The notes: generated by a model from the letters alone, not told the origin. 64,000 nt of DNA from CAVSWT01 sp963746735 (GCA_963746735.1 CAVVCO010000016.1:124001-188000); one strand, 5' to 3'; counted from the stretch's first letter, positions 38,930 through 49,047 are shown. A program made the numbers and translations.

Positions 38930-39493
38930 ATGGCCGATACTTCAGATTTCAGAAATGGTCTAATTATAAAATATAAAAATGACCTGTACACAATAACAGA
39001 ATTTCAGCATGTAAAGCCGGGCAAAGGCGGAGCTTTCGTTAGAACCACACTTAAAAATCTTAAGACAGGAAAGGTACTGGATAATACTTTCCGTTCTGGT
39101 GAAGGAATTGAAATTGTACGGGTTGAACGAAAAAAATATCAATATTTATATAGAGATAGCGATTTTTTAGTTTGCATGGACAATGATAATTACGAACAAA
39201 TAAATGTTCCCGTTGAGTATTTTGGAGATGGAGTTAAATATTTAAAAGAGAGTGAGGAAGTAGAAATTTTATTCAACGGCAGTGAAATAATAAATGTTGA
39301 AATTCCAATCTTCATTAATTTAAAAGTCGTTGAAACAGAACCTGGATTTAGAGGAGATACTGCAACCGGTGCTAATAAACCTGCAAAGCTTGAAACCGGC
39401 GCAAGTATTAACGTTCCTTTATTTGTAAATGAAAATGATATTTTAAGAGTAGATACTAGAACAGGGGCGTACGTAGAGAGAGTAAAATCTTAA
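38930..39493 (+). CDS. efp: Elongation factor P
   Basis: 187 residues, the normal length. The factor relieves ribosomes stalled at polyproline. The KOW-like N-domain carries HVKPGKGGAFVR with Lys32 at the tip, the site modified in many bacteria. The two OB domains end with RVDTRTGAYVERV, the usual C-terminal signature. No modification enzyme (EpmA, EarP or YmfI) is visible nearby. It leads a compact run with accB and accC (15- and 26-base gaps), a common neighbourhood in many bacteria. Confidence 0.97.
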   Translation: MADTSDFRNGLIIKYKNDLYTITEFQHVKPGKGGAFVRTTLKNLKTGKVLDNTFRSGEGIEIVRVERKKYQYLYRDSDFLVCMDNDNYEQINVPVEYFGDGVKYLKESEEVEILFNGSEIINVEIPIFINLKVVETEPGFRGDTATGANKPAKLETGASINVPLFVNENDILRVDTRTGAYVERVKS

Positions 39494-39508
39494 ATATAAG
39501 GTGATAAA

Positions 39509-39976
39509 ATGGATTTAAATCTTATTAAAAAGCTTGTCAAAATTGTTGATTCCACTGAGATCACCGATCTTGAAATTGAAGAAGAAGGCCTCCGGATAAA
39601 AATAGCAAAAAAAATTAGAAACGCTCAGATAGTAAGCAGTCCCCAATTAATTGCATCATCTTTTCCGCAATCAAATTCAAATGCTTCAGAAAATTCAGGC
39701 GAAAAGGTAATTGAAGAAGAGAGCGAAAAAGAAAATCTTCACGAAATTCTATCCCCAATAGTTGGAACATTTTATAGAGCGCCTGCGCCAGATGCTGATC
39801 CCTATATTCAAATAGGCGATACAATTTCTTCAGGGTCTGTACTTTGCATTGTTGAAGCTATGAAATTAATGAATGAAATTGAAAGCGATGTCAGCGGTAA
39901 AGTTGTTAAAATCCTTGTTGAAAATGGAAAGCCTGTCGAGTACAATCAGCCTCTTTTTTTAATTGAATTGAGTTAG
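39509..39976 (+). CDS. accB: Acetyl-CoA carboxylase biotin carboxyl carrier protein
   Basis: 155 residues. The N-terminal helix-rich part (DLNLIKKLVKIVDST) is followed by an acidic Ser/Glu linker and a biotinyl domain from about residue 80. The biotin-accepting Lys lies in VEAMKLMNE, and the thumb segment GTFYRAPAPDADPY is present. It carries CO2 from biotin carboxylase to the carboxyltransferase for malonyl-CoA synthesis. Directly upstream of accC. The accA/accD genes are not in this window. Confidence 0.96.
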   Translation: MDLNLIKKLVKIVDSTEITDLEIEEEGLRIKIAKKIRNAQIVSSPQLIASSFPQSNSNASENSGEKVIEEESEKENLHEILSPIVGTFYRAPAPDADPYIQIGDTISSGSVLCIVEAMKLMNEIESDVSGKVVKILVENGKPVEYNQPLFLIELS

Positions 39977-40002
39977 TTGCTTCTAAAAAAATTGAGAGAA
40001 AA

Positions 40003-41343
40003 TTGTTTAACAAAATTTTAATTGCCAATAGAGGCGAAATTGCTCTTAGGATTATAAGAACCTGTAAAGAGCTTGGAATTAGGACTGTCGCTATTTATTC
40101 TGAAGCCGATAGGGATTCACTTCATGTTACATTCGCTGATGAAGCTGTTTGCATTGGGCCCGCCCCAAGTAAAGAAAGTTATTTAAAGATTCCTTTAATC
40201 ATTTCAGCAGCACAAATCACCGGTGCGGATGCTATTCACCCTGGTTATGGCTTTCTTGCAGAAAATGCAAACTTCTCTGAAATCTGTTCCGAGCACAACA
40301 TTAAATTTATTGGGCCTACGCCGGATATGATAAATGCAATGGGCAATAAATCTTTTGCAAAAGAAACAATGAAAAAAAATGGGGTGCCAGTTATTCCGGG
40401 AAGTGATGGGATCATAAAAGATAAAGATGAAGGAATAAAAGTCTCAAAAGAAATTGGGTTCCCTGTGATTATTAAAGCATCTGCCGGCGGCGGTGGAAAA
40501 GGAATGAGAATTGTTTGGGAAGAAAAAGATTTTGAAAAAGCTTTTCAAACTGCTGGCAACGAAGCTGAATCAGCATTCGGTAACCCTGATGTTTATATAG
40601 AAAAATATTTTGAAAATCCGCGGCATATTGAAATTCAGGTTTTAGGCGATACTTTTGGAAATGCTTATCATTACGGTGAACGTGATTGCTCAGTGCAGAG
40701 AAGGCATCAAAAATTAATTGAAGAATCTCCATCACCGGCGATCACTGAAGAAATAAGAAATAAAATGGGAGAGACTGCTATACTTGGAGCTAAAGCTGTA
40801 AATTATGAAGGTGCCGGGACAATTGAATTCTTGTTCGATAAGCATAAAAAATTTTATTTCATGGAAATGAATACGCGTATTCAAGTTGAACATCCAGTAA
40901 CTGAATTTGTTTACAATGTAGATCTTATCCGTCAGCAAATTTTAGTTGCTGCCGGTGAAAATATTGAAACTCTGCCTGGGAAACCACGAGGGCATAGTAT
41001 TGAATTTAGAATTAACGCAGAGGATCCGCAGAATAATTTCCGTCCTTCGCCTGGTAAAATTGAATCTCTGCATTTCCCTGGCGGGTTTGGTGTACGTGTT
41101 GATTCGCATATTTATCAATCATACACAATTCCTCCGTATTATGATTCACTTTTAGCAAAACTGATTGTATGGGGAACTGATAGGCAGCATGCCATAGCAA
41201 GAGGCAGAAGAGCTTTAGAGGAATTTACTATTGAGGGTGTTAAAACAACAATTCCTTTCCATCTTAAGGTACTTGAAGATTCAAGATTCTTAAGCGGGAA
41301 TTTTGATACGGGATTTTTAGAGCACTTCAATTTTGAAGATTGA
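40003..41343 (+). CDS. accC: Acetyl-CoA carboxylase biotin carboxylase subunit
   Basis: 446 residues starting at TTG (MFNKILIANRGEIALRI). Complete ATP-grasp carboxylase: HPGYGFLAENANF, the glycine-rich loop KASAGGGGKGMR, the YGERDCSVQRRHQK motif, and MEMNTRIQVEHPVTE with the catalytic Arg/Glu set. The C-terminal domain is intact. It carboxylates biotin on AccB using ATP and bicarbonate. It lies 26 bases after accB, and gcvH follows 44 bases later. Confidence 0.97.
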   Translation: MFNKILIANRGEIALRIIRTCKELGIRTVAIYSEADRDSLHVTFADEAVCIGPAPSKESYLKIPLIISAAQITGADAIHPGYGFLAENANFSEICSEHNIKFIGPTPDMINAMGNKSFAKETMKKNGVPVIPGSDGIIKDKDEGIKVSKEIGFPVIIKASAGGGGKGMRIVWEEKDFEKAFQTAGNEAESAFGNPDVYIEKYFENPRHIEIQVLGDTFGNAYHYGERDCSVQRRHQKLIEESPSPAITEEIRNKMGETAILGAKAVNYEGAGTIEFLFDKHKKFYFMEMNTRIQVEHPVTEFVYNVDLIRQQILVAAGENIETLPGKPRGHSIEFRINAEDPQNNFRPSPGKIESLHFPGGFGVRVDSHIYQSYTIPPYYDSLLAKLIVWGTDRQHAIARGRRALEEFTIEGVKTTIPFHLKVLEDSRFLSGNFDTGFLEHFNFED

Positions 41344-41387
41344 AGTTTATAAAGTAATTTTGAAAATAAAATTAACTGAGGTAATAA

Positions 41388-41768
41388 ATGAGATTTCCTG
41401 ATAATATAAAATATACTAAAGACCATGAATGGATATCTGTTGAAGGCAAAATCGGTACAATTGGAATTACCGAATATGCTCAAGGTGAATTAGGTGATGT
41501 TGTTTTTGTCGATATAGATCCTAATTTAAAAGAAATTAAAAAAGGTGATTCATTCGGAACAATCGAAGCGGTAAAAACTGTAAGTGATCTTTACGCACCA
41601 TGCACTGGTAAAATTGTTGAACTAAATAAAAGCCTTGCCGACAGCCCTGAGCTTGTAAACAGCGATCCATACGGGCTTGGCTGGATGGTTAAGGTTGAAA
41701 TTGATGACTTATCTGATTTGAATGAACTATTAGACAATAATGCTTATAAAGAATTGGTTGGACAGTAA
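41388..41768 (+). CDS. gcvH: Glycine cleavage system H protein
   Basis: 126 residues. The lipoyl domain carries GTIEAVKTVSDLYAP with the lipoyl-Lys, and begins KYTKDHEWISVEGKIGTIGIT as usual. It shuttles the methylamine group between the P, T and L proteins, whose genes are not in this window. The neighbouring AccB is a structurally similar carrier. A terminator follows. Confidence 0.96.
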   Translation: MRFPDNIKYTKDHEWISVEGKIGTIGITEYAQGELGDVVFVDIDPNLKEIKKGDSFGTIEAVKTVSDLYAPCTGKIVELNKSLADSPELVNSDPYGLGWMVKVEIDDLSDLNELLDNNAYKELVGQ

Positions 41769-41825
41769 GAATAATTTTTTTACACCAATTCAAATATTGG
41801 TTTTCAAAACATGATTAATAATTTT

Positions 41826-41859
41826 AAAACAAAATCTTTTTTAAGGTTTTGTTTTTGTT
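41826..41859 (+). terminator. Rho-independent terminator after gcvH
   Basis: AAAACAAAA pairs perfectly with TTTTGTTTT across a 12-base loop and is followed by TGTTTT. All stem pairs but one are A-T, so it is weak, but its position between gcvH and guaA fits. Confidence 0.5.
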
Positions 41860-41876
41860 TTAAAGAGTTTTAATAA

Positions 41877-43416
41877 ATGAACAGACAAACAATTTTAATC
41901 ATAGACTTCGGTTCGCAATTTACGCAGCTTATTACGCGCAGAATTAGAGAAGCAAAAGTTTATTCTGAAATCTACCCGCACACTATTTCACTTGATAAAA
42001 TAAAAGAGATTAATCCAGTTGGAATAATACTTTCCGGTGGGCCTATGAGCGTTTATGATAAAGATGCACCTGTACTGGAAAAAGAAATATTGAATCTTAA
42101 AATTCCGGTTTTAGCCATTTGTTACGGGTTACAGTGGCTCTGCAAAAATCTTGATGGAAAAGTTGAACCGGCAAAAGACAGGGAATACGGTAAAGCCACA
42201 CTTAAAGTTTTAAATAGTTCCAAGTTACTTAAAAAAGTAAAAAAAGAATCAACTGTCTGGATGAGTCATGGTGACTTGGTAACAAAAATTCCTACCGGTT
42301 TTAAAGTTAGTTGGCGATTCAGATCATTCGCCTTTCTGTGCAATTGAAAATGATAAAGAAAATTTGTTCGGAGTTCAGTTTCATCCTGAAGTTTTTCATA
42401 CCGAAGAGGGCTCAAAAATAATTCATAATTTTTTGTTTGATATCTGCAATTGCAAAGGCGATTGGACTCCCCAAAATTTTATTGAAGAAAGCATTTCTAA
42501 AATTCAAACCATAGCAGACGACAACAAAGTTATTTGTGCTCTCAGCGGTGGAGTTGATTCCACAGTTGCCGCAGTACTTGTGGAAAAAGCAGTTGGAAAA
42601 AATTTAATTTGCATTCATATTGATACTGGACTCATGCGGAAAAATGAAAGCAAATTAATTGAGGAAATGTTCAAAGATAAATTTAATCTGCAATTCATTT
42701 ATGTTGATGCTTCAGAAACATTCTTAAATAAGTTAAAGGGCATTGTCGACCCCGAACATAAAAGAAAGATTATTGGCAATACATTCATAGAAGTTTTTGA
42801 AAATGAAGCAAAAAAATTTGAAGATGCAAAATTTTTAGTACAGGGAACTCTTTATCCCGATGTTATCGAATCAGTTTCAGTAAATGGAGCTTCTGCCACA
42901 ATTAAAACCCATCATAATGTTGGCGGTCTGCCTGAAAAAATGAATTTTAAATTGATCGAACCTTTTAGAGAATTATTTAAAGATGAAGTGAGAAATGTGG
43001 GCAGAGAATTAAACATACCGGAAAGTTTTATTGAACGTCATCCTTTTCCAGGTCCTGGATTGGCAGTAAGAATTCTTGGAGACATTTCAAAAAAGAAACT
43101 TGACATATTAAGAGAAGCTGACGATATTTTTATTCATGAGATTAAAGCAGCGAATCTTTATAATAAAATCTGGCAGGCTTTTGCAGTGCTGCTGCCGGTA
43201 AATTCTGTAGGAGTTATGGGTGATTTTAGAACTTATGAAAATGTGCTTGCTCTTCGTGCAGTAACTTCTGTTGACGGAATGACTGCGGACTGGTTTCATT
43301 TTGATCATGATTTTTTAGCTAATGTTTCGAATAAAATTATTAATAAAGTTCGAGGAGTGAACAGGGTTGTTTATGATATCAGCTCAAAACCTCCTTCAAC
43401 TATTGAATGGGAATAA
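41877..43416 (+). CDS. guaA: GMP synthase (glutamine-hydrolysing), frameshifted
   Basis: Makes GMP from XMP. The glutaminase half has SGGPMSVYD and the nucleophile in CYGLQWLC. The frame breaks near 42306 (TGFKV then out of frame) and resumes one frame over at GDSDHSPFCA...FGVQFHPEV, so one extra base in AAAGTTAGTTGG explains it. The synthetase half is intact: ALSGGVDSTVAA PP-loop, GTLYPDVIES, and the C-terminus PPSTIEWE. The corrected length is about 513 residues, normal for the family. The enzyme is needed for GTP supply, so a sequence error is the better explanation. Confidence 0.95.
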
Positions 43417-43419
43417 ATT

Positions 43420-44319
43420 TTGGAAGCCGTTTTTCAACTTCAGCATAGACTTAAAACAGCAAGAGAATTTGAAGCTCAAGGAAAACTGCTTCATGCTGTG
43501 CAAATTTATCATTTGATAATTCAGGACCATCCGGATTTAGTAGAAGCTTATTTTGATTTAGCTGATTTGTATGAATCATTGGGCAACATTACTCCTGGAA
43601 TTGAGCTTCTTGAATCTTTGATAGAGCAAAATCAGGATGATAAAGATGTTAGATTATTTCTGGGGCAGTATTTGATGAGGAACTCAAAGTGGAATGAAGC
43701 GATTGAAGTTCTAAGTTTTATTATGCCTGAAGAAGAGCCAATGGTTTCATTTTTTCTTGGGTACTCTCATTTTATGCTGGAGGAATATGAAATTGCCAGG
43801 CTTAATTTTTTTAATTTTATTCCAAAGCAAAAACACTCTGAATTGCTTTATGAAGCAAATTTGTACCTTGCGAAAATTGAAGTCAAACTCAAAAATTTTG
43901 AACGTGCTTTGAACTATGCAAAGAAAACGGAAGAACTTTATTCAAATTTCTGGGAATTAAATTTTATTTATGCCGAATGTTATTATAATTTGGGAATGTA
44001 CGCTCATGCAGTAAATCCAATTGAAAAAGCAATCAAGCTTAATCCGAAAGAAAATATTCTTTCTCAGCTCGCAGGCAAGATTTATATGAAACATGGAGAT
44101 TATCTTAAAGCTGAAAAACACTTTTTAGAATTTATTGAATCGATAGAGAATGTTTCATCGGATGATTATACAAAGCTTGGTGAGGCCTGTTTGAAAGCCT
44201 CAAAAGCAAAAGATGCGATTAATTATTTTGATGTAGCTATTAAGCTTGACCCGGCAAATAAATTTGCGATTGAGGGGAAAAAAAGTGCATCCAAATTGCT
44301 GAATAAAAATATGGTTTAA
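43420..44319 (+). CDS. TPR-repeat protein
   Basis: 299 residues, almost entirely tetratricopeptide repeats (for example VQIYHLIIQDHPDLVEAYFDLADLYESLGN, and NFERALNYAKKTEELYS near 180). No signal peptide is seen from the TTG start four bases after guaA. It is followed one base later by the gene for a TPR/ligand-binding protein, so the two are translationally linked. It is probably a scaffold, cytosolic or peripheral. No specific partner is evident. Confidence 0.8.
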   Translation: MEAVFQLQHRLKTAREFEAQGKLLHAVQIYHLIIQDHPDLVEAYFDLADLYESLGNITPGIELLESLIEQNQDDKDVRLFLGQYLMRNSKWNEAIEVLSFIMPEEEPMVSFFLGYSHFMLEEYEIARLNFFNFIPKQKHSELLYEANLYLAKIEVKLKNFERALNYAKKTEELYSNFWELNFIYAECYYNLGMYAHAVNPIEKAIKLNPKENILSQLAGKIYMKHGDYLKAEKHFLEFIESIENVSSDDYTKLGEACLKASKAKDAINYFDVAIKLDPANKFAIEGKKSASKLLNKNMV

Positions 44320-44320
44320 A

Positions 44321-46045
44321 ATGGTTAAAAAATTTCTATTACTAACACTTTTATTAGCAACAATTTCATATCCACAAAATCAATCCAGCGAAAATATAGA
44401 TTTGAAGTTTAAGCAGGCAATTAATCTTTATGATGCTCTTCAATACCAGCAGGCACTGAATATTTTAAATTCAATTCTTGAACAGCCAATTAATTCTAAA
44501 ACTACAATTTCTTATTTGTTCAAAGGCAAGGCATTATTAAAACTTTCAAGATTCAAAGAAGCCGCAAATGATTTTTCTGAATTAATAAAGCAATTCCCGG
44601 GCAGCAGTTATATAAATGAAGCCCGGCTTGGCTTAACAAAATGCCTGTATGAAGAAAAAAAATATTATGAAGCATTTGATCAATGTTTAAAAATAATTTT
44701 AAACCAACCCGACACGTTTTATTACAATTATTCTAAAAATGTGGCTGAAAGATTACGCCAAAATTATCTTAGTGCATTTCAGTTAAGCAAGTTTGAAGAT
44801 TCATTAAACGTAAATGATAAAGAAGCAAAATCTTTTTTACTTTTGAATTTAGGGAAAGCATATTTAAAAGAGGGGAATATTGCAGAGGCAAGAAAATCAT
44901 TTGGCAAGCTGATTAGAAATTATCCAGCCTCAAAAGAAAGCTATGAAGCAGTTGAAATGAATCAAAAAATAATTCAATATCGTTCAAGCAATATTCCATC
45001 AAATATAATTGGTGTGATGCTTCCGCTCGAAGGAGAGAAAGTGAGTTCTTCCACAGCAAGTTCTGCAAATGAAATTTTAGAAGGAATAAAGTTTGCTATT
45101 TCAGAATTTAATAAAGGAAGAGCTGATAGTATCGGTTTAATGATACTTAATACGGAAATGGACGAAAATAAAATTCTGCAAATAAAAAATAATATTGAAT
45201 TTATTCCACAGGTAAAAGCTATCATAGGGCCTTTATTCAGTAATGAAGTTCGCAAAACATTAAAAATATTTAAGAATACAAATATCCCTATCATTTCTCC
45301 GACTGCGACAGATACAGGGTTAACTGACTTAAGTGATAATTTTTTCCAGGCAAATCCTCCACTTAACTTACGCGGTAAGTTGATGGCACAATATGTTTTC
45401 CTTAAGGAAAATAGAACAAGTATGGCATTATTAAGTGCAGTTGACGGTTATTCTCCGTTGTTGAGTAAATCTTTTGAAGGGGAGTATAAGCATCTTGGCG
45501 GCTATATTGAAATAAGCGGAACTTATAAAAGCAATAGTTTTGATGTATCGGAACCTATTAAAATAATTGGTGATACATTAAATATTTTCGATGGAATGTA
45601 TATCCCCTTATCCGATAAAATAGATGCTACTGCAATTCTTTCTGAGATTGCTGTGGATAGTATTAATACATATATATACGGTAACCAGGATTGGTTCTTT
45701 GCAAAAGGTTATGAAACTACTCCTGACCTAAGCAACAAAGTCACCTTTACTTCAGATTATTATTTTGATTATAACAGTTTTTTATTTCAGGATTTCAGTA
45801 AAAGATTTTATAGTCAGTATAAAAAAGATATTAATAGAAATATTTGCTACGGATATGATACTGCCGAATATTTGCTGTCCCTTCTTGGAAGCACCAAAAT
45901 GTCGAGAGAAGAAATTATGAATAAAATGGAATCGGGGTTTACTTCAATAGGTTATCATAATAATATTTCTTTTAATAGAGATAGAGTGAATTGTTATTTA
46001 AATATTTTAAAATACGATAATGGTATTGTTCGATTTAATTACTAA
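44321..46045 (+). CDS. TPR plus periplasmic ligand-binding-fold protein (LpoA/LivK-like)
   Basis: 574 residues with a signal peptide (cleavage near ISYP-QN). Residues 30-220 are TPR-type helices (ALLKLSRFKEAANDFSELI). From about 225 a type-1 periplasmic-binding fold begins: IIGVMLPLEGEK, VKAIIGPLFSNEVR, NIPIISPTATDTGLTDLS, and GYDTAEYLLSLL near the end. The same order occurs in LpoA, which activates penicillin-binding protein 1A, and in other branched-chain amino-acid receptor relatives. A role in cell-wall synthesis is possible but inferred from architecture alone. No lipobox is seen. Confidence 0.8.
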   Translation: MVKKFLLLTLLLATISYPQNQSSENIDLKFKQAINLYDALQYQQALNILNSILEQPINSKTTISYLFKGKALLKLSRFKEAANDFSELIKQFPGSSYINEARLGLTKCLYEEKKYYEAFDQCLKIILNQPDTFYYNYSKNVAERLRQNYLSAFQLSKFEDSLNVNDKEAKSFLLLNLGKAYLKEGNIAEARKSFGKLIRNYPASKESYEAVEMNQKIIQYRSSNIPSNIIGVMLPLEGEKVSSSTASSANEILEGIKFAISEFNKGRADSIGLMILNTEMDENKILQIKNNIEFIPQVKAIIGPLFSNEVRKTLKIFKNTNIPIISPTATDTGLTDLSDNFFQANPPLNLRGKLMAQYVFLKENRTSMALLSAVDGYSPLLSKSFEGEYKHLGGYIEISGTYKSNSFDVSEPIKIIGDTLNIFDGMYIPLSDKIDATAILSEIAVDSINTYIYGNQDWFFAKGYETTPDLSNKVTFTSDYYFDYNSFLFQDFSKRFYSQYKKDINRNICYGYDTAEYLLSLLGSTKMSREEIMNKMESGFTSIGYHNNISFNRDRVNCYLNILKYDNGIVRFNY

Positions 46046-46082
46046 ATTTAAAGCAGAAAATTAAATCTTATTTGAGGTAATC

Positions 46083-46763
46083 ATTTCATCTGTAAAAGAT
46101 CTTCCGCTAGATGATCGCCCCCGAGAAAAACTTACATTAAGAGGGGCACAAAATTTAACCGATGCAGAACTGATAGCGATTCTACTTAGAACAGGGAAAA
46201 AAGGTAAATCTGTTATTTCAATGGCCCAGGAATTGATTAAACAATATACTAATCTCGCAATACTCGCTTCAAAAAATTTATCTGACCTTGTAAAAACAGA
46301 TGGAATTGGAAATGATAAAGCTGCTACGCTATTAGCTGCTTTTGAGATAAGCCGTAGAATTCAATCACAGGAAAAATGGTTTTCGAATAAAAAAATTACT
46401 TCGCCGCAAGAAATTGCCGATATTTTTATTCCATTGTTAAGAGATGAATTAAAAGAAAAATTTATTGTTGTATGTTTAAACTCAGCAAATAAAATTATTA
46501 AGTATGAGGTTATCTCTGTCGGTAATTTAAATTCAAGCGTTGTTCACCCTAGAGAAATATTTAAAGCGGCAATAGAACAATTGTCGGCAAGCATAATACT
46601 TATTCATAATCATCCCAGCGGAAATCCTGAACCGAGTAATGAAGATATAGCAATTACAAAAAAAATAGTTGAAGCAGGAAAAATATTAGACATCCCGGTT
46701 TTTGATCATTTAATTATAGCAGGAAATTTATTTACTAGTTTTGTAGAAAAAAGGCTTATTTAA
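46083..46763 (+). CDS. radC: RadC-family JAB-domain protein with probable ATT start
   Basis: 226 residues. The N-terminus (VKDLPLDDRPREKLTLRGAQNLTDAELIAILLRTG) and helix-hairpin-helix segment (KTDGIGNDKAATLLAAFEI) lead to the JAB/MPN domain with metal site HNHPSGNPEPSNED. The family N-terminus is open well upstream of the first ATG (46221). The only sensible initiator is ATT at 46083, with GAGG five bases before it. Its biological role is unclear despite the historical link to DNA repair. It stands alone after the LpoA-like gene. Confidence 0.88.
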   Translation: MSSVKDLPLDDRPREKLTLRGAQNLTDAELIAILLRTGKKGKSVISMAQELIKQYTNLAILASKNLSDLVKTDGIGNDKAATLLAAFEISRRIQSQEKWFSNKKITSPQEIADIFIPLLRDELKEKFIVVCLNSANKIIKYEVISVGNLNSSVVHPREIFKAAIEQLSASIILIHNHPSGNPEPSNEDIAITKKIVEAGKILDIPVFDHLIIAGNLFTSFVEKRLI

Positions 46764-46971
46764 AGGATGTAATTTAGCGCAAACTTAATATGAACTTTGT
46801 TGTAGCTGCTTGAACTTATTATCTAATTTTGTTATATAAGGGCATTAAATTAGTACCTATATTTATAAAGTATTATAAAAAAGAAGATTACAGGTTTATT
46901 TCATTGATAACTAAAGACAATAGCACTATATTTAACAACCTAAATTAACTAATATAAGTGGAGGTTCCCAT

Positions 46972-47247
46972 ATGAAAATAGCAAAAGCACTAAGAAATAC
47001 TCTGGCAATCACAACAGTTGCAGCAGCAGTTGCATTTATGAGTGGTTGCGGTGGAGTAAATGACGAAATGATGCAGCAAATGAACGACCTAAAAGCAAAA
47101 GTAAGTTCATTGCAGGATCAGGCTAATTCCTTAAAAGACCAGAGAGCAGCACTAGAAAAGGAAATGGCAGAGAAAAACGCTAAGCTTCAGCAATGCAACA
47201 AGGACAAAGAAGAAGCAAGGGCTAATTTAGATAAATTACCCCAATAA
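46972..47247 (+). CDS. Small coiled-coil lipoprotein
   Basis: 91 residues. The signal peptide ends in lipobox FMSGCG with lipidated Cys26. The mature chain is one long helix with heptads (MQQMNDLKAKVSSLQDQ...), like Lpp-type envelope spacers. No C-terminal Lys for peptidoglycan attachment is obvious; it ends DKLPQ. It lies 57 bp upstream of a LysM protein with a similar coiled coil, so the two may work together at the cell wall. The GGAGG ribosome site is strong. Confidence 0.8.
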   Translation: MKIAKALRNTLAITTVAAAVAFMSGCGGVNDEMMQQMNDLKAKVSSLQDQANSLKDQRAALEKEMAEKNAKLQQCNKDKEEARANLDKLPQ

Positions 47248-47304
47248 CTTTATATCTAATTATTGAATTAAATTTTTTTAAAATGAATTTGGAGGAAAAT
47301 CTCT

Positions 47305-47991
47305 ATGAAAATAACAAAATATTTAATTAGTATTTTGGCGCTCATGCTTCTTTTTTCTGTTGCTATAATTGCACAAGAAGAAGAAAAAGATATGACCACT
47401 GATGAGTGGAATGCAGAAATGTCTCGCTTGCATGAACAAGACAGTACCCTATCTGAACAAGTTACTTCTATGCAAGCTGATATTGATAAAATGAAATCAA
47501 CACAAATTCAAAGCTATGACGATTGTATGAACGAACTTTATGCAATGGTTGGCGCTACCAAATCTGATGTTGATAATTTCAGACAAGCAGTTGCTGAACT
47601 AAGCGGAAAGATTGACAGAAAAGAAGGCCCAAAAGCTGACAGACAAAAAGATCTTAATGCTTTGAAGACAAATAAAATTAGTGCATTGCCGGAATTTTTT
47701 GATAAGGTTCAAAATCAAATGCAAGGTGCTTTGGACGCTTGGGTTGAAGCTCCAACCGAACAAATGTACACTGTTATAAAAGGCGATTATCTTTGGAAGA
47801 TAGCTAAGAAAAAAGATTATTATGGAAATGGTTTTGCTTGGCCGAATATCTATAAAGCAAATAAAGATAAGATTAAAGACCCTAATTTAATTTATCCAAA
47901 GCAAGTATTTACTATTCCTAACTTAACAGAACAAGAAAAAGCTAAATACGAAAAATTAAGAACAAATTATAAACCGGCTCCTGTTCAATAA
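47305..47991 (+). CDS. Exported LysM protein with coiled coil
   Basis: 228 residues. A signal peptide (cleavage near IIAQ-EE) is followed by an acidic helical region (about 35-120) with coiled-coil character. A C-terminal LysM domain follows (about 155-212, YTVIKGDYLWKIAKK through NLIYPKQVFTIP). LysM binds peptidoglycan, so this is probably a periplasmic wall-linked protein. It is co-transcribed with the small lipoprotein. It resembles proteins of this type seen in Bacteroidota and spirochaetes, but no precise name is justified. Confidence 0.85.
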   Translation: MKITKYLISILALMLLFSVAIIAQEEEKDMTTDEWNAEMSRLHEQDSTLSEQVTSMQADIDKMKSTQIQSYDDCMNELYAMVGATKSDVDNFRQAVAELSGKIDRKEGPKADRQKDLNALKTNKISALPEFFDKVQNQMQGALDAWVEAPTEQMYTVIKGDYLWKIAKKKDYYGNGFAWPNIYKANKDKIKDPNLIYPKQVFTIPNLTEQEKAKYEKLRTNYKPAPVQ

Positions 47992-48084
47992 TTGTTCTTA
48001 GTTTGCTCTAATGTTCGCTTTAATTTTTATGGGCCCTCATCATTTTAATGTGGTGGGGGTTTCTTTATTTAAAAAAGGATAAGA

Positions 48085-49047
48085 ATGACAGCAATTGAGA
48101 AAAGAGTTACTCTTGACAATGTAGATATGCTGAGCTTATTGGGAAGCAATGATTTTAATTTAAAATTAATTGAAGATAGATTTAATGCTTCGATTACAGT
48201 TAGAGGCGATAATGTAATAATGAAAGGCGTTCCCGAAGAGGTAGATACTATTGATAAAGTTTTTAAAGAGATGGTTTATGTTTTAAATACAAACGGCTCT
48301 TTAAAATCTTCCGACGTTGAAACTATTTTGGATCTATCAATTCAAGGGAAAGAAATTGTTAGTGAAAAAGAAATTGATTCGATTATTCTTTATACAAAAA
48401 ATGATTCTATAAGAGCAAAAACTTCAGGGCAGCAGCAGTATATTGAAACTGCATTGAAAAATGATATCTGTTTTGCAATCGGCCCGGCCGGTACAGGCAA
48501 GACTTATCTAGCAGTTGCACTGGCGGTATCTGCATTAAATAAAGGAATAGTTAACCGCATTGTATTAGCACGTCCTGCTGTAGAAGCCGGTGAAAGTCTT
48601 GGTTTTTTACCCGGTGATTTTAGAGAAAAAATTGATCCATACCTTCGCCCTTTATATGATGCTTTAGACGATATGATGCCCTCAGAAAAATTAAAGGGTT
48701 ATATTGAAAAAAGAGTGATTGAAATTGTACCGCTCGCATACATGCGCGGACGAACTTTAAACAATGCTTATGTTATTTTAGATGAAGCCCAAAACGCAAC
48801 CGATACTCAAATGAAAATGTTTTTAACAAGGCTTGGTGCAAATTCAAAAGCGATAATTACAGGCGACATAACTCAAATTGATCTGCCTTCTAAAAGTGTA
48901 AGCGGATTAGTGCAGGCAAAAGAAATCTTAAAAGATATTACCGGCGTTGGATTTGTTTATTTTGATAAATCAGATGTAGTTCGGCATAGATTGGTAAAAG
49001 ATATTATTGATGCCTATGAAAAATTTAGAAGCAATGAGGAGATGTAA
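48085..49047 (+). CDS. PhoH-family ATPase
   Basis: 320 residues, cytosolic. The N-terminal part (20-80) has the KH-like fold usual in this family. The ATPase domain has Walker A GPAGTGKTYLA, the RPAVEAGESLGFLPG segment, MRGRTLNNAYVILDEAQN (Walker B) and the sensor ITGDITQIDLP. Family members are RNA-linked ATPases, sometimes paired with YbeY, which is not seen here. The last 35 residues are duplicated at 50246-50353, past two minus-strand genes. Confidence 0.94.
   Translation: MTAIEKRVTLDNVDMLSLLGSNDFNLKLIEDRFNASITVRGDNVIMKGVPEEVDTIDKVFKEMVYVLNTNGSLKSSDVETILDLSIQGKEIVSEKEIDSIILYTKNDSIRAKTSGQQQYIETALKNDICFAIGPAGTGKTYLAVALAVSALNKGIVNRIVLARPAVEAGESLGFLPGDFREKIDPYLRPLYDALDDMMPSEKLKGYIEKRVIEIVPLAYMRGRTLNNAYVILDEAQNATDTQMKMFLTRLGANSKAIITGDITQIDLPSKSVSGLVQAKEILKDITGVGFVYFDKSDVVRHRLVKDIIDAYEKFRSNEEM

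Noticed and set aside
48033..48065. Possible terminator between the LysM gene and phoH
   Set aside because: The CCCTCATCA/TGGTGGGG stem has several mismatches, so I did not list it.
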